Shown here: one piece after another, positions 1-9,320 of the stretch
How the letters are laid out: each line of letters opens with the position of its first letter
Numbering within the stretch: position 1 is the first letter of the stretch
NCBI RefSeq assembly: GCF_040219335.1
Contig: NZ_JAVJSQ010000028.1
Span: forward strand, 62,001-126,000
Direction of reading: 5' to 3'
Source: Gimesia sp.
GTDB taxonomy: Bacteria; Planctomycetota; Planctomycetia; Planctomycetales; Planctomycetaceae
DNA: 64,000 nt
Notes under the pieces: model-generated
What the model was told of the DNA's origin: nothing
Database searches by the model: none
What the model saw: the letters and a program-made list of their open reading frames with translations, nothing else
Position numbers and translations under genes: made by a program

Positions 1-1
1 A

Positions 2-898
2 CCGGAGATGGAGTTGCACTGGTGGGGGAAGTATAAAGATGGACCGGGACAGTCACAACGCCGTGGATATATCGTGATTGCCCCCGATTATCTGCAGGAA
101 GGACGAGACCGATATACTGATAATGCGACAGCCCATTATGCTGTGATTCAGTCCATTCGCGATGCCCGCAAACGCTTCAATGTAGATTCCGACCGTGTCT
201 TTCTGGCCGGGCATGGGACAGGCGCTGATGCTGCCTTTGATATCGGCATGTCGCATCCGGGACTCTTTGCGGGCGTGATTCCGATCGCGGGGAAAAGCAG
301 CGCGTTCAACCTGCATTACTGGCAGAACGCCAGTGACCTGGCCTGGTATATTGTAGGAGGTGAGCTCGACCGCGATACACTGGAGCATAATTCACTGCTG
401 GTCAACCGGATGATGCGCAACGGACACGATGTGATTTACGCAGAGTATAAGGGCCGCGGGTATGAGCATTATTATGAAGAAATCCACCGGCTGTTTGACT
501 GGATGGAACTTCATCAGCGCGTGAAATATCCCAAAGAGATCGAAGCCAAAATTCTCCGTCCGCTGGACAATCGGTATTACTGGGTCCGCACCGATAAGTT
601 CCCCCGCCATATCATGCAGGGGCCTGAGTACGTCGGCAATGGCCGAATCCGTGCCCGTCCGGTCACGCTGGGAGTCAGTATTAAGCTGGGCAACGTGATC
701 TATGTGAAATCGGGGGGTAAGTCCTATTCACTCTGGCTCAATCCGGAACTGGTCGATTTCGACAAACGACTGGAAGTCCACGTCGATAACAAGACCCAGT
801 TTAATGACTTCCTGCGTCCCGATATGAAAGCAATGCTCGACGATTTCCGTGATCGCGGTGATCGGCAGAAGCTGTTCGATGCCCGGCTCGATTTTTAG
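2..898 (+). CDS. alpha/beta-hydrolase-like protein, 5' end outside window
   Basis: The frame is open from the first base, so the gene starts upstream; 298 residues are visible. The first visible part resembles the core of a peptidase S9/dienelactone-hydrolase-type alpha/beta hydrolase: a strand reading YIVIAPDY, then the nucleophile-elbow position FLAGHGTGADAAF at nt 200-240, a strand VIPIAGK, an acid-loop-like GGELDRDT, and a His-containing helix region GYEHYYEEIHRLFDWM. The elbow reads G-H-G-T-G, so the usual Ser of G-x-S-x-G is Gly. That suggests loss of classical hydrolase activity or a binding role, although the adjacent Thr could matter. The last ~120 residues form a separate tail with no domain I recognise. 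The gene is followed by the convergent SGNH gene. Confidence 0.75.
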   Translation, partial: PEMELHWWGKYKDGPGQSQRRGYIVIAPDYLQEGRDRYTDNATAHYAVIQSIRDARKRFNVDSDRVFLAGHGTGADAAFDIGMSHPGLFAGVIPIAGKSSAFNLHYWQNASDLAWYIVGGELDRDTLEHNSLLVNRMMRNGHDVIYAEYKGRGYEHYYEEIHRLFDWMELHQRVKYPKEIEAKILRPLDNRYYWVRTDKFPRHIMQGPEYVGNGRIRARPVTLGVSIKLGNVIYVKSGGKSYSLWLNPELVDFDKRLEVHVDNKTQFNDFLRPDMKAMLDDFRDRGDRQKLFDARLDF

Positions 899-930
899 GA
901 GAGCCGGACGTATCAACCAGGCAGACAGTT

Positions 931-2145
931 TCAGTTGCCGGTGAAGTACATGATGCGGGCAGCATGTCCCGTGCTGGACGATTTCGGACTCACCCGGATT
1001 TTCGCCTGATGCTTGCCTGGTTTGAGTTCGCTGTTAAAGACGACCGTGCGGGGATAGTGCAAGCCTTTGCTGTAATGATGGTACAGATCGTGTGTCTGAA
1101 ACGGTCCACCATCAATGCTGACTTCCAGCTGACCTGCATCGGGGCCGGCGACAATGAACGCGCCCAGTGCGGTTCCCTTAAAGTCCAACTCCAGTTCGGC
1201 ACCCGGTTTCTCTGCACACAACATGGGGATGCTGGTAAAGCGACTGCGTTTACTACCCGGAATGGATTCCCAGGCAGGAACCTCGATCTCCCAGCCCGAT
1301 GCTGGTTTCGCAAGCTTAACGTCAATCAAACGGCCATTGCGGAAACTGAAGACATCCAGCGGCTGATCCGGCGTAGAATGTTTTTCTTTTGGTCCGGATT
1401 CCTGCCAGGCACGTGTCAGCAGCTTTTCAATCATGGCGGCACAAATTGCATTACCGAAAGGAGCCGGGTGTGTTCCGCCATACTGTTTCCAGGTCAGTTG
1501 GTCGGCGTCGATCAGACGGGCGACTTCACTGGCCAGATCGATGGTTGAAATCTGGTAGTGTTTTGCAACCTGCTCATGACTGGAACTGGAGAGCGGTTTT
1601 TTCTTCTGTTGAATGGTTTCCAGCATCGAAGGGTTTACGAAATGCACCATGACGATGTCGGCATAAGGATTGTGCCGCCGGATCTGGGCGATCACTCCTT
1701 CCATCCCGCGAATCGCTGCTTCCTTGGAGTGCCCGGCATCCTGATCGTCGTTGACAGCGAATTCGACAAAGAAGAGATCGACTGGCCCCTGGCTGAGAAC
1801 ATCGCGATTCGTACGAAACGCACCCGTGTTCGAGCAGGTGGAGGAGATGCCGGCGTTGGTAAATGTGAATTTGGTCTCGGGAAATGTCTTTTCCAGGAAC
1901 TCACAGACCATCGGCCGATAGCCGTTCATTTCGGTGATTGAGCCACCCAGGAAAGCGACGTGGCCCGTTTTAGTAGATTCGAATTTCTGTTTGCTGTTCT
2001 GATAGCTGCCACGCAGATGAATGTTTTTGTCTGAGATTTCGGGCAGGTTCTGCGGAGGGGCTGCGATCAATTCAGTCGAGGCATGACATAAAACCAGGCA
2101 GAGGAGGGCAGACAGCAGACGAAACGGGGATCGGGCATAGTTCAT
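931..2145 (-). CDS. secreted SGNH/GDSL-type hydrolase
   Basis: This is a 404-residue protein with a signal peptide at residues 1-29 (hydrophobic [14 protein letters not shown], then AAPP). The SGNH fold is shown by block I ([14 protein letters not shown], nucleophile Ser), block II ([17 protein letters not shown]) and block III ([10 protein letters not shown]). Block V reads [11 protein letters not shown]: the catalytic His is present, but the Asp usually three residues before it is Gly. After residue ~260 there is a beta-rich C-terminal domain ([20 protein letters not shown]), probably a carbohydrate-side module. Such proteins are usually exported esterases or acetylesterases acting on polysaccharides; the substrate cannot be read here. 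It is divergent from the ThuA gene, with a ~220 bp gap. Confidence 0.85.
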   Translation of the reverse strand: MNYARSPFRLLSALLCLVLCHASTELIAAPPQNLPEISDKNIHLRGSYQNSKQKFESTKTGHVAFLGGSITEMNGYRPMVCEFLEKTFPETKFTFTNAGISSTCSNTGAFRTNRDVLSQGPVDLFFVEFAVNDDQDAGHSKEAAIRGMEGVIAQIRRHNPYADIVMVHFVNPSMLETIQQKKKPLSSSSHEQVAKHYQISTIDLASEVARLIDADQLTWKQYGGTHPAPFGNAICAAMIEKLLTRAWQESGPKEKHSTPDQPLDVFSFRNGRLIDVKLAKPASGWEIEVPAWESIPGSKRSRFTSIPMLCAEKPGAELELDFKGTALGAFIVAGPDAGQLEVSIDGGPFQTHDLYHHYSKGLHYPRTVVFNSELKPGKHQAKIRVSPKSSSTGHAARIMYFTGN

Positions 2146-2368
2146 AGTCGGGCGAGCTCAAAATGGAAAGAACAAAACTGGAAAGTACCGCGGTGAAAGG
2201 CCAATATCAGCCTCTTCCAGCATGCAGAATTCGGGGGGCCAGGTCAAGAGTTCTACCGGGCAACAATTGATTTCAGGTTCAGGGATTCGATACGATAGAT
2301 GCCTGTTTCAATTTACCGTGTCTCAATATTACATATACAAAGAGCCCGCAGCGCTGGCAGGAGTTGTT

Positions 2369-3349
2369 ATGAAATCGTTGTCTTTTCTGATCGCGTGTTG
2401 TTTATCCACCTTGTTACTGGGGACCGTCTTTGTGAGTGAAGCCCGGGCAGAGAAGAAGCCGCATGTGGTGTTCGTTACCGGCGATGATGAGTACCGGTCG
2501 GAGGAATCGATGCCGATGCTGGCCAAGATTCTGAAACGGGATTATGGCTTCGATGTCACTGTCTGTTATTCCCTGGATGATGAGGGCAATATCTCACCCG
2601 GGAATCAGAAATCGATCAGTGGCCTGGAAGCCCTCGACGATGCAGACCTGATGGTGCTCTTCACGCGGTTTCGCGATCTGCCTCCCGAACAGTTCCAGCA
2701 TTTCCTGAACTTTGTGAAGTCGGGGAAGCCGATTGTCGGTTTCCGGACAGCCACACATGCTTTCATGTTCCGAGATCCGAAGAGCCCCTTCAAGGCGTGG
2801 AACGATCAGAAAATCGCCGAACTGGTTGGGCAGAAGTGGATCACTCACCACGGACATTTCGGTGACGGGCACGAATACCTGACGGAGGTCATGGTGAATG
2901 AGGAGGCTGCAGATCATCCGATTTTGCGGGGCGTCAAACCGTACAAGGCGTATTCCTGGTTGTATCATGTGGATGGTGGCAGCGAAGGGCATCAACTGGC
3001 GGGGGACAGCAAGCCCCTGTTGACGGGACGCTCACTCAAATCCGGACATGAGCAGAAAGGGAACCTCGATAAGTATCCGCTGACCAATCCGGTCGCCTGG
3101 ACCAAGACTTACAAGGGAGCAGACGGAACCCGGGGCCGTGTCTTCTTCACCACGACTGCGCACCCTTTTGACTTCAAAGATCCCAACGTACGGAAGCTGG
3201 CATTAAATGGAATTCTGTGGGCGCTGGGCAGGGAAGCAGAGATTCCCTCCCAGGGAGCAAAAACGGATACCGTCGATGACTATGATCCGAACAACTCCGG
3301 CACTGGGCCGAAAAAATATAAAACAGAGCTGAAACCGGAAAAACTCTGA
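2369..3349 (+). CDS. ThuA domain-containing secreted protein
   Basis: The frame is open from 2222, but the ATG at 2369 is the likely start. It follows a purine-rich site (CAGGAG, ~2358-2363) and begins a clear signal peptide ([21 protein letters not shown], cleavage after SEARA). The mature protein of about 300 residues is a ThuA-like, class I glutamine-amidotransferase-like fold: [18 protein letters not shown] at the first strand, [13 protein letters not shown], a GFRTATHAF segment at the position of the nucleophile elbow, and [14 protein letters not shown]. ThuA proteins are linked to disaccharide utilisation in rhizobia; in planctomycetes many secreted paralogues have no known role. A strong terminator lies 24 bp downstream. 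Confidence 0.9.
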   Translation: MKSLSFLIACCLSTLLLGTVFVSEARAEKKPHVVFVTGDDEYRSEESMPMLAKILKRDYGFDVTVCYSLDDEGNISPGNQKSISGLEALDDADLMVLFTRFRDLPPEQFQHFLNFVKSGKPIVGFRTATHAFMFRDPKSPFKAWNDQKIAELVGQKWITHHGHFGDGHEYLTEVMVNEEAADHPILRGVKPYKAYSWLYHVDGGSEGHQLAGDSKPLLTGRSLKSGHEQKGNLDKYPLTNPVAWTKTYKGADGTRGRVFFTTTAHPFDFKDPNVRKLALNGILWALGREAEIPSQGAKTDTVDDYDPNNSGTGPKKYKTELKPEKL

Positions 3350-3372
3350 TTGGAAAGACTGTGCAGATCCTG

Positions 3373-3404
3373 AAGCCCGTGGCGACAAAGCTGCGGGCTT
3401 TTTT
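3373..3404 (+). terminator. intrinsic terminator after the ThuA gene
   Basis: A 7 bp stem (AAGCCCG at 3373-3379 with CGGGCTT at 3394-3400) is followed directly by TTTT. It sits between the + strand ThuA stop and the convergent trkH stop, so it mainly serves the ThuA gene. Confidence 0.8.
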
Positions 3405-3413
3405 AATGTACCG

Positions 3414-4973
3414 TCAGTAGTTCTTCCAGAAGGAGGGAACGAACAGGACCAGGATGGCAAACAGTTCCAGACGGCCCAGTAGCATGAGGATCGTCAGGAT
3501 GACTTTCCCCGTGAGCGTGAAGTCGGCATAGTTTTCGGTCGGCCCCAGTTCGCCGACCCCCGGGCCGATGTTATTCAAAGTGGCGACCACGGCACTGGTG
3601 CAGTCGATCAGCTTTTCCGGTTTGTTTGTCTGCCACTCCGTATTGGGTTCGATGGCGGTCAACAACAGACTGCTGAAGATGAAGATGACCAGCACGAGGC
3701 TGAAGTACACGGTGACGTCATTGCGAATTCCCTGTTCGATGTTCGTGGTGCCAATTCGCAGGGGACGGACCACGTTCGGGCGAAACGATTTCTCGATTTC
3801 CAGCCAGATGATCTTGGCAAACAGCACAACGCGAATCACCTTGATGCCCCCCGCCGTCGAACCGGCACAGCCTCCCACAAACATCAGTAACAGCAGCAGC
3901 ATTTTGGACGATTCATTCCACGTGTCGAAGTCGCCTGTCCCGTAGCCGGTGGTGGTCATGATGGAGACCGCCTGAAAGCCGGCATAACGCAGTGCGTCGG
4001 GCAGGGTGTCGTAAATATGGTTGTTGATCAGGTTATAGGTCAGAAAAATGATCGCGCCACTCAGGATCAACAGGTAGGTGCGGAACTCAATATCGCTACG
4101 CAGCGGGGCAATCATACTCTTCCAGGAGAAGTCGTGCGAACGCATATTTTTTAACGACAGGAAGTAGAGCGAGAAGTTGGTTCCCGCTGCCACCATGAAT
4201 ACCGCGATCGTAAATTCAATCAATGAGCTGTTGAAATACCCGACACTGGCGTTGTGCGTGCTGAAACCCCCGGTCGCCATCGATCCGAAACTGTGGCAGA
4301 ATGCATCGAAGGCGCTCATGCCTTCCAGCCAGAGGATCAGCGCCAGCACGAGGGTAAAGGCGACATAGATGGTCCACATGACGATCGCTGACTCACGCAC
4401 TCGGGGGCGGACCGCTTCACTCGTCGGGCCGGGGACCTCACGCCGCATGAGCGCTTTTCCGCCCGCGCCGAGATGGCTCAGGATTGCGACGAACAGCACG
4501 ATGATTCCCATACCACCCAGGCAGTGGGTGAAGCTTCGCCAGAACAGGACACAGCGCGGTATCAGCTTCGGATCTTCCAGCTCTCTGAGTACCGAGGCTC
4601 CCGTCGTTGTGAAGCCAGAGATTGATTCGAATAATGCATCGGGAACTGTCATCGGAACGTCGGGGGAGACCATCGAACCGGAGAACAGAAAGGGGAGGCA
4701 GCCCAGGACACCGGAATAAATCCAGCTCAAACCAACGACGGCGAGTGCCTCTTTGCGCAGGATCGTGCCATGCTCTTTTCGCCCGGCCAGGTAGAGCAGG
4801 GAGCCGGAGACCAGACTGCAGGCAATCGCCCCACAGATGCCCCAGAAACCCGCAGACTCAAATTCGACAGCCTCTCCAAAAAAGGGGAATGCCCAGGGGA
4901 GACTGAATACCATTGACGCACCGACCAGCATGCCTACCAGGCCCAGCAGTCGGCAGAGAAGCAACCAATTCAT
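3414..4973 (-). CDS. trkH: TrkH-family potassium uptake protein
   Basis: This 519-residue multi-pass membrane protein is the ion-conducting subunit of a Trk/Ktr-type K+ transporter. All four P-loop signatures of the family can be seen in order: [42 protein letters not shown] and [12 protein letters not shown]. It also has a glycine-rich membrane segment ([19 protein letters not shown]) typical of TrkH, including the intramembrane region after the third loop. The length is close to the family norm of about 480-500. No trkA gate subunit lies next to it, so the regulatory partner must be encoded elsewhere. Start ATG 4973 is well placed before the first hydrophobic helix. Confidence 0.95.
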   Translation of the reverse strand: MNWLLLCRLLGLVGMLVGASMVFSLPWAFPFFGEAVEFESAGFWGICGAIACSLVSGSLLYLAGRKEHGTILRKEALAVVGLSWIYSGVLGCLPFLFSGSMVSPDVPMTVPDALFESISGFTTTGASVLRELEDPKLIPRCVLFWRSFTHCLGGMGIIVLFVAILSHLGAGGKALMRREVPGPTSEAVRPRVRESAIVMWTIYVAFTLVLALILWLEGMSAFDAFCHSFGSMATGGFSTHNASVGYFNSSLIEFTIAVFMVAAGTNFSLYFLSLKNMRSHDFSWKSMIAPLRSDIEFRTYLLILSGAIIFLTYNLINNHIYDTLPDALRYAGFQAVSIMTTTGYGTGDFDTWNESSKMLLLLLMFVGGCAGSTAGGIKVIRVVLFAKIIWLEIEKSFRPNVVRPLRIGTTNIEQGIRNDVTVYFSLVLVIFIFSSLLLTAIEPNTEWQTNKPEKLIDCTSAVVATLNNIGPGVGELGPTENYADFTLTGKVILTILMLLGRLELFAILVLFVPSFWKNY

Positions 4974-5128
4974 TCGATTTCAACTTATTGATTTAGTGCG
5001 GTCAGGAACGACTGGAATCTTCCAGTCTGTTCGAGTTAAATATATAGAGAGATCTATAAAAGCAAAGATTATAGCACGTCTGTTCTTCGGGAACGATACC
5101 ACTCATTCCGATTTAGGAAATTCCATTT

Positions 5129-7078
5129 ATGCTCGCTCGACACCTGCTCCGTACGCCTTTATACCTTTGTCTGTTCTGTCTGGCTCTATCTGCCTCTGCT
5201 GTTTCCCAGGCTGAGGAACTTGAACAATTGACGTATCAGAATCCACAGCTGGAAGTGGATCTGGGCGTCGGCTTATGGGCCTGGCCTTTACCGATGGACT
5301 ACGACGGCGACGGCGATCTGGATCTGCTTGTTTCCTGTCCCGACAAACCATCGAACGGCACTTATTTCTTTGAAAACAAGTCGGATGGTAAAGATTCGAT
5401 GCCGGTTTTTGAGCCGGGGGTCAGACTGGGCAAAGGCTATCATAACACGTGTCTTTCCTTTGTGAACGGCAAACCACGTGTGCTGGTCGCCGGTCGTGAA
5501 GTGGTCGACTTTAAACAGCATGGGTTTGATAAACTCACCGGACTGCCTGTTGAACGGAATGTGCACGGCGGCAAGGTGCGGGCCAATCAATGGTATTACG
5601 TAGACTACGACGGCGACGGCGACCAGGATCTGGTGGTCGGTGTCGGCGACTGGAGCGACTACGGTTGGGACGATGCCTACAATCAACTGGGGCAATGGAC
5701 CAACGGCCCCCTTCGCGGATATGTGTATGTGCTCAACAATGAGGGAACAGATGCCAAACCGGACTATGCTAAGCCAGCCCGTATCAAAGTGGGTGATAAG
5801 GATCTCGAAGTCTTTGGCTGGCCCTCTCCCAACTTTGCTGACTTCGATGACGACGGTGACCTGGACCTGATCTGTGGAGAATTTCTGGATCAGCTGACTT
5901 ACTTCGAAAACACCGGCTCGCGGACTGAGCCGCGGTATACACTCGGGCGGCGTCTGGCGAGCAATGGGGATCCGATTCAGATGGATCTGCAGATGATCGT
6001 TCCCAAGGCGATTGACTGGGACAAGGATGGCGATATCGATCTGATCGTCGGTGATGAAGATGGCCGCGTTGCCTTCATCGAGAATACTGGAGAACTGATT
6101 GGTGGCGTCCCCCAATTTTTACCACCCCGCTATTTCCGTCAGAAAGCGGCTGGCGTCAAATTTGGTGCCCTGGCGACTCCTTATGCCTTCGACTGGGATG
6201 GTGATGGGGACGAAGATCTGATCTGTGGAAATACTGCCGGTTACATTGGCTTCTTCGAAAATCTGGATGGCCATTCTCGGTCGCCACGACTGGCAGCTCC
6301 CCGCTATCTGCAGGCTGGAGGACGACCGATTCGCATTCAGGCGGGCCCCAATGGTTCGATCCAGGGCCCCTGTGAAGCGAAGTGGGGTTATACGACACAG
6401 ACCGTGGCAGACTGGGATCAGGATGGACTGCCGGATCTGCTGGTGAATTCGATCTGGGGAGAGATTCTACTGTTTAAAAACATCGGCACCCGGACGGAGC
6501 CCAAACTGGCGCCGGCACAGACGATTGACGTCGAGTGGAAAGCAGCAGCTCCCAAACCAGCCTGGAACTGGTGGGATCCACGGGGAAAACAACTGGTCAC
6601 TCAGTGGCGGACAACTCCCGTTGCCGTCGACTGGAACCAGGACGGACTGATGGACCTGGTGATGCTGGATCACGAAGGGTATCTCGCGTTCTTTAAGCGA
6701 GTCAAAGAGGGAGATCAGCTCAAGCTTCAGCCCGGTGAGCGGATCTTTGTCGATGAATCGCTCAAGCCGATTCAGATGAACAAAAAGCGGGCCGGAGGCA
6801 GTGGACGCTACAAACTGCACGTGGTTGACTGGGACGGTGATGGTCGCCTGGACCTGCTGGTCAACAGCACGAACGCAGACTTCTACCGCAACCTGAAGTC
6901 CGTGGATGGGAAAGTGGTTCTGAAGAATGAAGGGCCGCTCAGTCAGCGCAAACTGGCCGGTCATACCAGCAGTCCCTGCACGGTCGACTGGAATCAGGAT
7001 GGCGTTCGTGATCTGATTGTCGGGGCGGAAGACGGCTATCTCTACTGGATGAAAAATCCGAACTCACCTGAAAAGTAA
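5129..7078 (+). CDS. secreted FG-GAP/VCBS repeat protein (integrin-like beta-propeller)
   Basis: The ORF encodes 649 residues with a signal peptide (LYLCLFCLALSASAVSQAEE). Nine calcium-binding FG-GAP loops of the form D-x-D-x-D-G-x-x-D-L are visible, for example DYDGDGDLDLLV (~residue 55), DYDGDGDQDLVV, DFDDDGDLDLIC, DWDKDGDIDLIV, DWDGDGDEDLIC, DWDQDGLPDLLV, DWNQDGLMDLVM, DWDGDGRLDLLV and DWNQDGVRDLIV near the C-terminus. Phe-Phe-Glu-Asn strands follow many of them. This is the pattern of an extracellular beta-propeller similar to the alpha-integrin N-terminal domain. The role is not known; polysaccharide or surface binding is a guess. The ATG at 5129 starts the signal peptide. The next gene begins 30 bp downstream. 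Confidence 0.9.
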   Translation: MLARHLLRTPLYLCLFCLALSASAVSQAEELEQLTYQNPQLEVDLGVGLWAWPLPMDYDGDGDLDLLVSCPDKPSNGTYFFENKSDGKDSMPVFEPGVRLGKGYHNTCLSFVNGKPRVLVAGREVVDFKQHGFDKLTGLPVERNVHGGKVRANQWYYVDYDGDGDQDLVVGVGDWSDYGWDDAYNQLGQWTNGPLRGYVYVLNNEGTDAKPDYAKPARIKVGDKDLEVFGWPSPNFADFDDDGDLDLICGEFLDQLTYFENTGSRTEPRYTLGRRLASNGDPIQMDLQMIVPKAIDWDKDGDIDLIVGDEDGRVAFIENTGELIGGVPQFLPPRYFRQKAAGVKFGALATPYAFDWDGDGDEDLICGNTAGYIGFFENLDGHSRSPRLAAPRYLQAGGRPIRIQAGPNGSIQGPCEAKWGYTTQTVADWDQDGLPDLLVNSIWGEILLFKNIGTRTEPKLAPAQTIDVEWKAAAPKPAWNWWDPRGKQLVTQWRTTPVAVDWNQDGLMDLVMLDHEGYLAFFKRVKEGDQLKLQPGERIFVDESLKPIQMNKKRAGGSGRYKLHVVDWDGDGRLDLLVNSTNADFYRNLKSVDGKVVLKNEGPLSQRKLAGHTSSPCTVDWNQDGVRDLIVGAEDGYLYWMKNPNSPEK

Positions 7079-7108
7079 CTTCGACCAAAAGAGAAAACTG
7101 GTAGCAGA

Positions 7109-7675
7109 ATGCAGGCAGAAAATCAGATCGCCTTTAAAGAGTGGGGAGCCATCTGTGCTTCCCTGGCAGAGGGTCGACAGTCACTGATTGTACGGAAGGG
7201 GGGCATTCATGAAGGCCGCGATGGCTTTCGTGTTGAACATCGTGAGTTCTGGCTGTTCCCGACCCGCTTCCATCAGGGCGCGGATCAACTGCAGGCAGGG
7301 CAGGAGAGCCTGTTGTCGCAACCTTATGCGCAGGAACCTGCAGCCGGTCAGATCAGGCTTGGGCTGTACGCCGTGGTGGAGCAGGTGCTCGAGTTGCAAG
7401 AGGAGTCGCAGTTGGCCGGTCTGGAAGAACTGCAGGTCCTCAACCAGGAGACGCTCGCACAACGCTTTGCGTATAAGCGTCCCGGGTTATACGTTCTGCT
7501 GGTTCGGGCGTATCAGATGCCGCAGCCCTTTGAGATTGAAGATGAAGCCCGTTACGGCGGTTGCCGTTCCTGGGTAGAACTTACTCAGGCTTATTCGACA
7601 GAGGGGGCGACGCCGGTTTTGACCGAGGAACAGTTTCAGCAGCAGAAACAGGCCCTGGAAACCCGGTTGAGCTGA
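7109..7675 (+). CDS. DUF1802 family protein
   Basis: The product is a 188-residue soluble protein. The N-terminal half has the DUF1802 pattern: AFKEWGAICASLAEGRQ, then IVRKGGIHEGRDGFRVEH, then EFWLFPTRFHQ, a set of conserved charged and aromatic positions. The second half has a WVELTQAY segment. Function is unknown for the family, which is scattered across cyanobacteria, planctomycetes and others. It lies 30 bp after the FG-GAP gene and may be co-transcribed with it, but a functional link is not evident. A strong hairpin terminator follows. Confidence 0.8.
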   Translation: MQAENQIAFKEWGAICASLAEGRQSLIVRKGGIHEGRDGFRVEHREFWLFPTRFHQGADQLQAGQESLLSQPYAQEPAAGQIRLGLYAVVEQVLELQEESQLAGLEELQVLNQETLAQRFAYKRPGLYVLLVRAYQMPQPFEIEDEARYGGCRSWVELTQAYSTEGATPVLTEEQFQQQKQALETRLS

Positions 7676-7700
7676 ACTCAATCTGTCGATTCTGGAAACG

Positions 7701-7739
7701 AAAACAGCCCGGGCAAAATCGTCCCGGGCTGTAGTTTTT
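7701..7739. terminator. bidirectional terminator between convergent genes
   Basis: A perfect 10 bp stem (ACAGCCCGGG at 7704-7713 with CCCGGGCTGT at 7723-7732) has a 9-base loop. It is flanked by AAAA on the left and TTTTT at 7735-7739 on the right, so it can end transcripts from both the DUF1802 gene (+) and the sugar dehydrogenase gene (-). Confidence 0.85.
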
Positions 7740-7750
7740 GCTGTTGTGCT

Positions 7751-9070
7751 TCAGGCTTTGAAGATCTTCTCGCGGCCTTCAGTCACATTTTTGGTCGCAT
7801 TACGAGTGTCGAGAACCATCTGGCTGTGCTTGACGATAAAGTCATAGTCATAAGCACTGTGGTCTGTCGCGATCAGTACGCAGTCCTGAGCTGCCAGATA
7901 CTCGGGAGTGAGTTCCTGACTTTCCATCGCAGGTACATCGTGATGCCGCATCTTGGGCAGTTTCGGAATGTGGGGATCGTTGTAGGTGAAGTCCACGCCC
8001 CGCTCCATCAGCAGATCCAGCAGGTGGAACGAAGGACTTTCACGCGGATCGTCGACATCTTTTTTATAAGCCACGCCCAGCATGCAGATCTTACTGCCTT
8101 TGAGCGGTTTTGCTTTTTCGTTCATGAACTCAGCCAGACGGTCAATCACGTAGCGTGGCATGCGAGTGTTGACTTCACCGGCCAGTTCGATGAAGCGGGT
8201 CGTCTGACCTTCTTTACGTGCCAGCCAGCTGAGGTAGAACGGATCGATGGGAATACAGTGGCCCCCCAGTCCGGGACCGGGATAAAAGGCCTGGAAACCG
8301 AAAGGCTTGGTCTTGGCAGCGTCGATGACTTCCCAGACATCGATGTCCATGCGATCGAAGAGTGTCTTGAGCTCGTTGACCATCGCGATGTTGACGGCCC
8401 GATAGGTGTTCTCCAGAATCTTGCAGGCTTCGGCGACTTCCGGAGACGAGACCTGGATCACATTCACAACAGCGTGTGAGTACAGGGCCGAAGCAATCCT
8501 CAGACTGTTTTCTTCCATACCGCCGACCACTTTGGGGATGCCCGCTGCAGAGAAGTCGGGGTTACCGGGATCCTCGCGTTCGGGGCTGTAGGCGAGGTAA
8601 TAATCTTCGCCGACTTTCAGACCAGCGTTATCCAGAATGGGCAGCATGACGTCCCGGGTCGTCGTGGGATAAGTGGTACTTTCCAGTACGACCAGTTGAC
8701 CGGGCCGCAGGGTTTCCGCGATGACTTTCGCGGTGTTTTCCACATAGGTCAGGTCGGGGTCCCGGCTGGTGGTCAGGGGTGTTGGAACACAGATCAGCAG
8801 GGCGTCTGCTTCTTTCATCCGGGAGAAGTCAGCGGTCGCTTCGAACTGTTCTTTCGCAATCCACTTGGCAACGGTTTCGGATGGGATGTGCTTAATATAA
8901 CTTTTGCCGGCCTGCAGTTGATCGACTTTGTTCTGATCAACGTCAAACCCCATCGTTTTGAAACCAGTGTTGACGAACGCGTCAATCAGCGGGAGCCCGA
9001 CGTAGCCCAGGCCGATAATGCCGATAATTGCTGATTTGTCCTTGATCGCCTGCTCAAGCTGATTTGCCAT
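7751..9070 (-). CDS. UDP-N-acetyl-hexosamine 6-dehydrogenase (nucleotide sugar dehydrogenase)
   Basis: The 439-residue enzyme oxidises C6 of a UDP-sugar to a carboxylate with two NAD+. Visible motifs: the Rossmann loop IGLGYVGLPL near residue 20, the cofactor segment CVPTPL, LESTTYPTTTRD, AYSPEREDPGN, and the catalytic-Cys block GPGLGGHCIPIDPFYL at ~residue 265. The C-terminal UDP-binding domain carries GVAYKKDVDDPRESPS. The residue pattern and length fit the WbpA/WecC branch (UDP-GlcNAc or UDP-ManNAc) better than UDP-glucose dehydrogenases. The product would feed O-antigen or capsule synthesis. It stands alone, with no polysaccharide cluster immediately around it. Confidence 0.92.
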   Translation of the reverse strand: MANQLEQAIKDKSAIIGIIGLGYVGLPLIDAFVNTGFKTMGFDVDQNKVDQLQAGKSYIKHIPSETVAKWIAKEQFEATADFSRMKEADALLICVPTPLTTSRDPDLTYVENTAKVIAETLRPGQLVVLESTTYPTTTRDVMLPILDNAGLKVGEDYYLAYSPEREDPGNPDFSAAGIPKVVGGMEENSLRIASALYSHAVVNVIQVSSPEVAEACKILENTYRAVNIAMVNELKTLFDRMDIDVWEVIDAAKTKPFGFQAFYPGPGLGGHCIPIDPFYLSWLARKEGQTTRFIELAGEVNTRMPRYVIDRLAEFMNEKAKPLKGSKICMLGVAYKKDVDDPRESPSFHLLDLLMERGVDFTYNDPHIPKLPKMRHHDVPAMESQELTPEYLAAQDCVLIATDHSAYDYDFIVKHSQMVLDTRNATKNVTEGREKIFKA

Positions 9071-9261
9071 CTGAATATCGTCCTTGCTTAATTCTGAAAT
9101 GCAGGTAAATGTGCAGCTGAATGGGGCGGATCATATCAGTCGAACTTATTTCGTGCAAGCATTTTAGCGGACCGGCAGAAGTCGCCGGATCACAGCGGAA
9201 TCTCATTGTTTTTGGAGCAGATGTCCAGACAAAAAGCAGGGCTGGCAACTATGAAATACGA

Positions 9262-9298
9262 CGACAGGCCAGCTGAAACGGATCCAACTGGCCTGTCG
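9262..9298 (-). terminator. hairpin downstream of the M3 peptidase gene
   Basis: A perfect 11 bp inverted repeat (CGACAGGCCAG at 9262-9272 with CTGGCCTGTCG at 9288-9298) has a 15-base loop and lies 23 bp after the peptidase stop. There is no T-run beside it, so termination is likely but the site is not a classical intrinsic terminator. Confidence 0.5.
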
Positions 9299-9320
9299 GT
9301 ATGGCTTTGTTTCACTCCGG

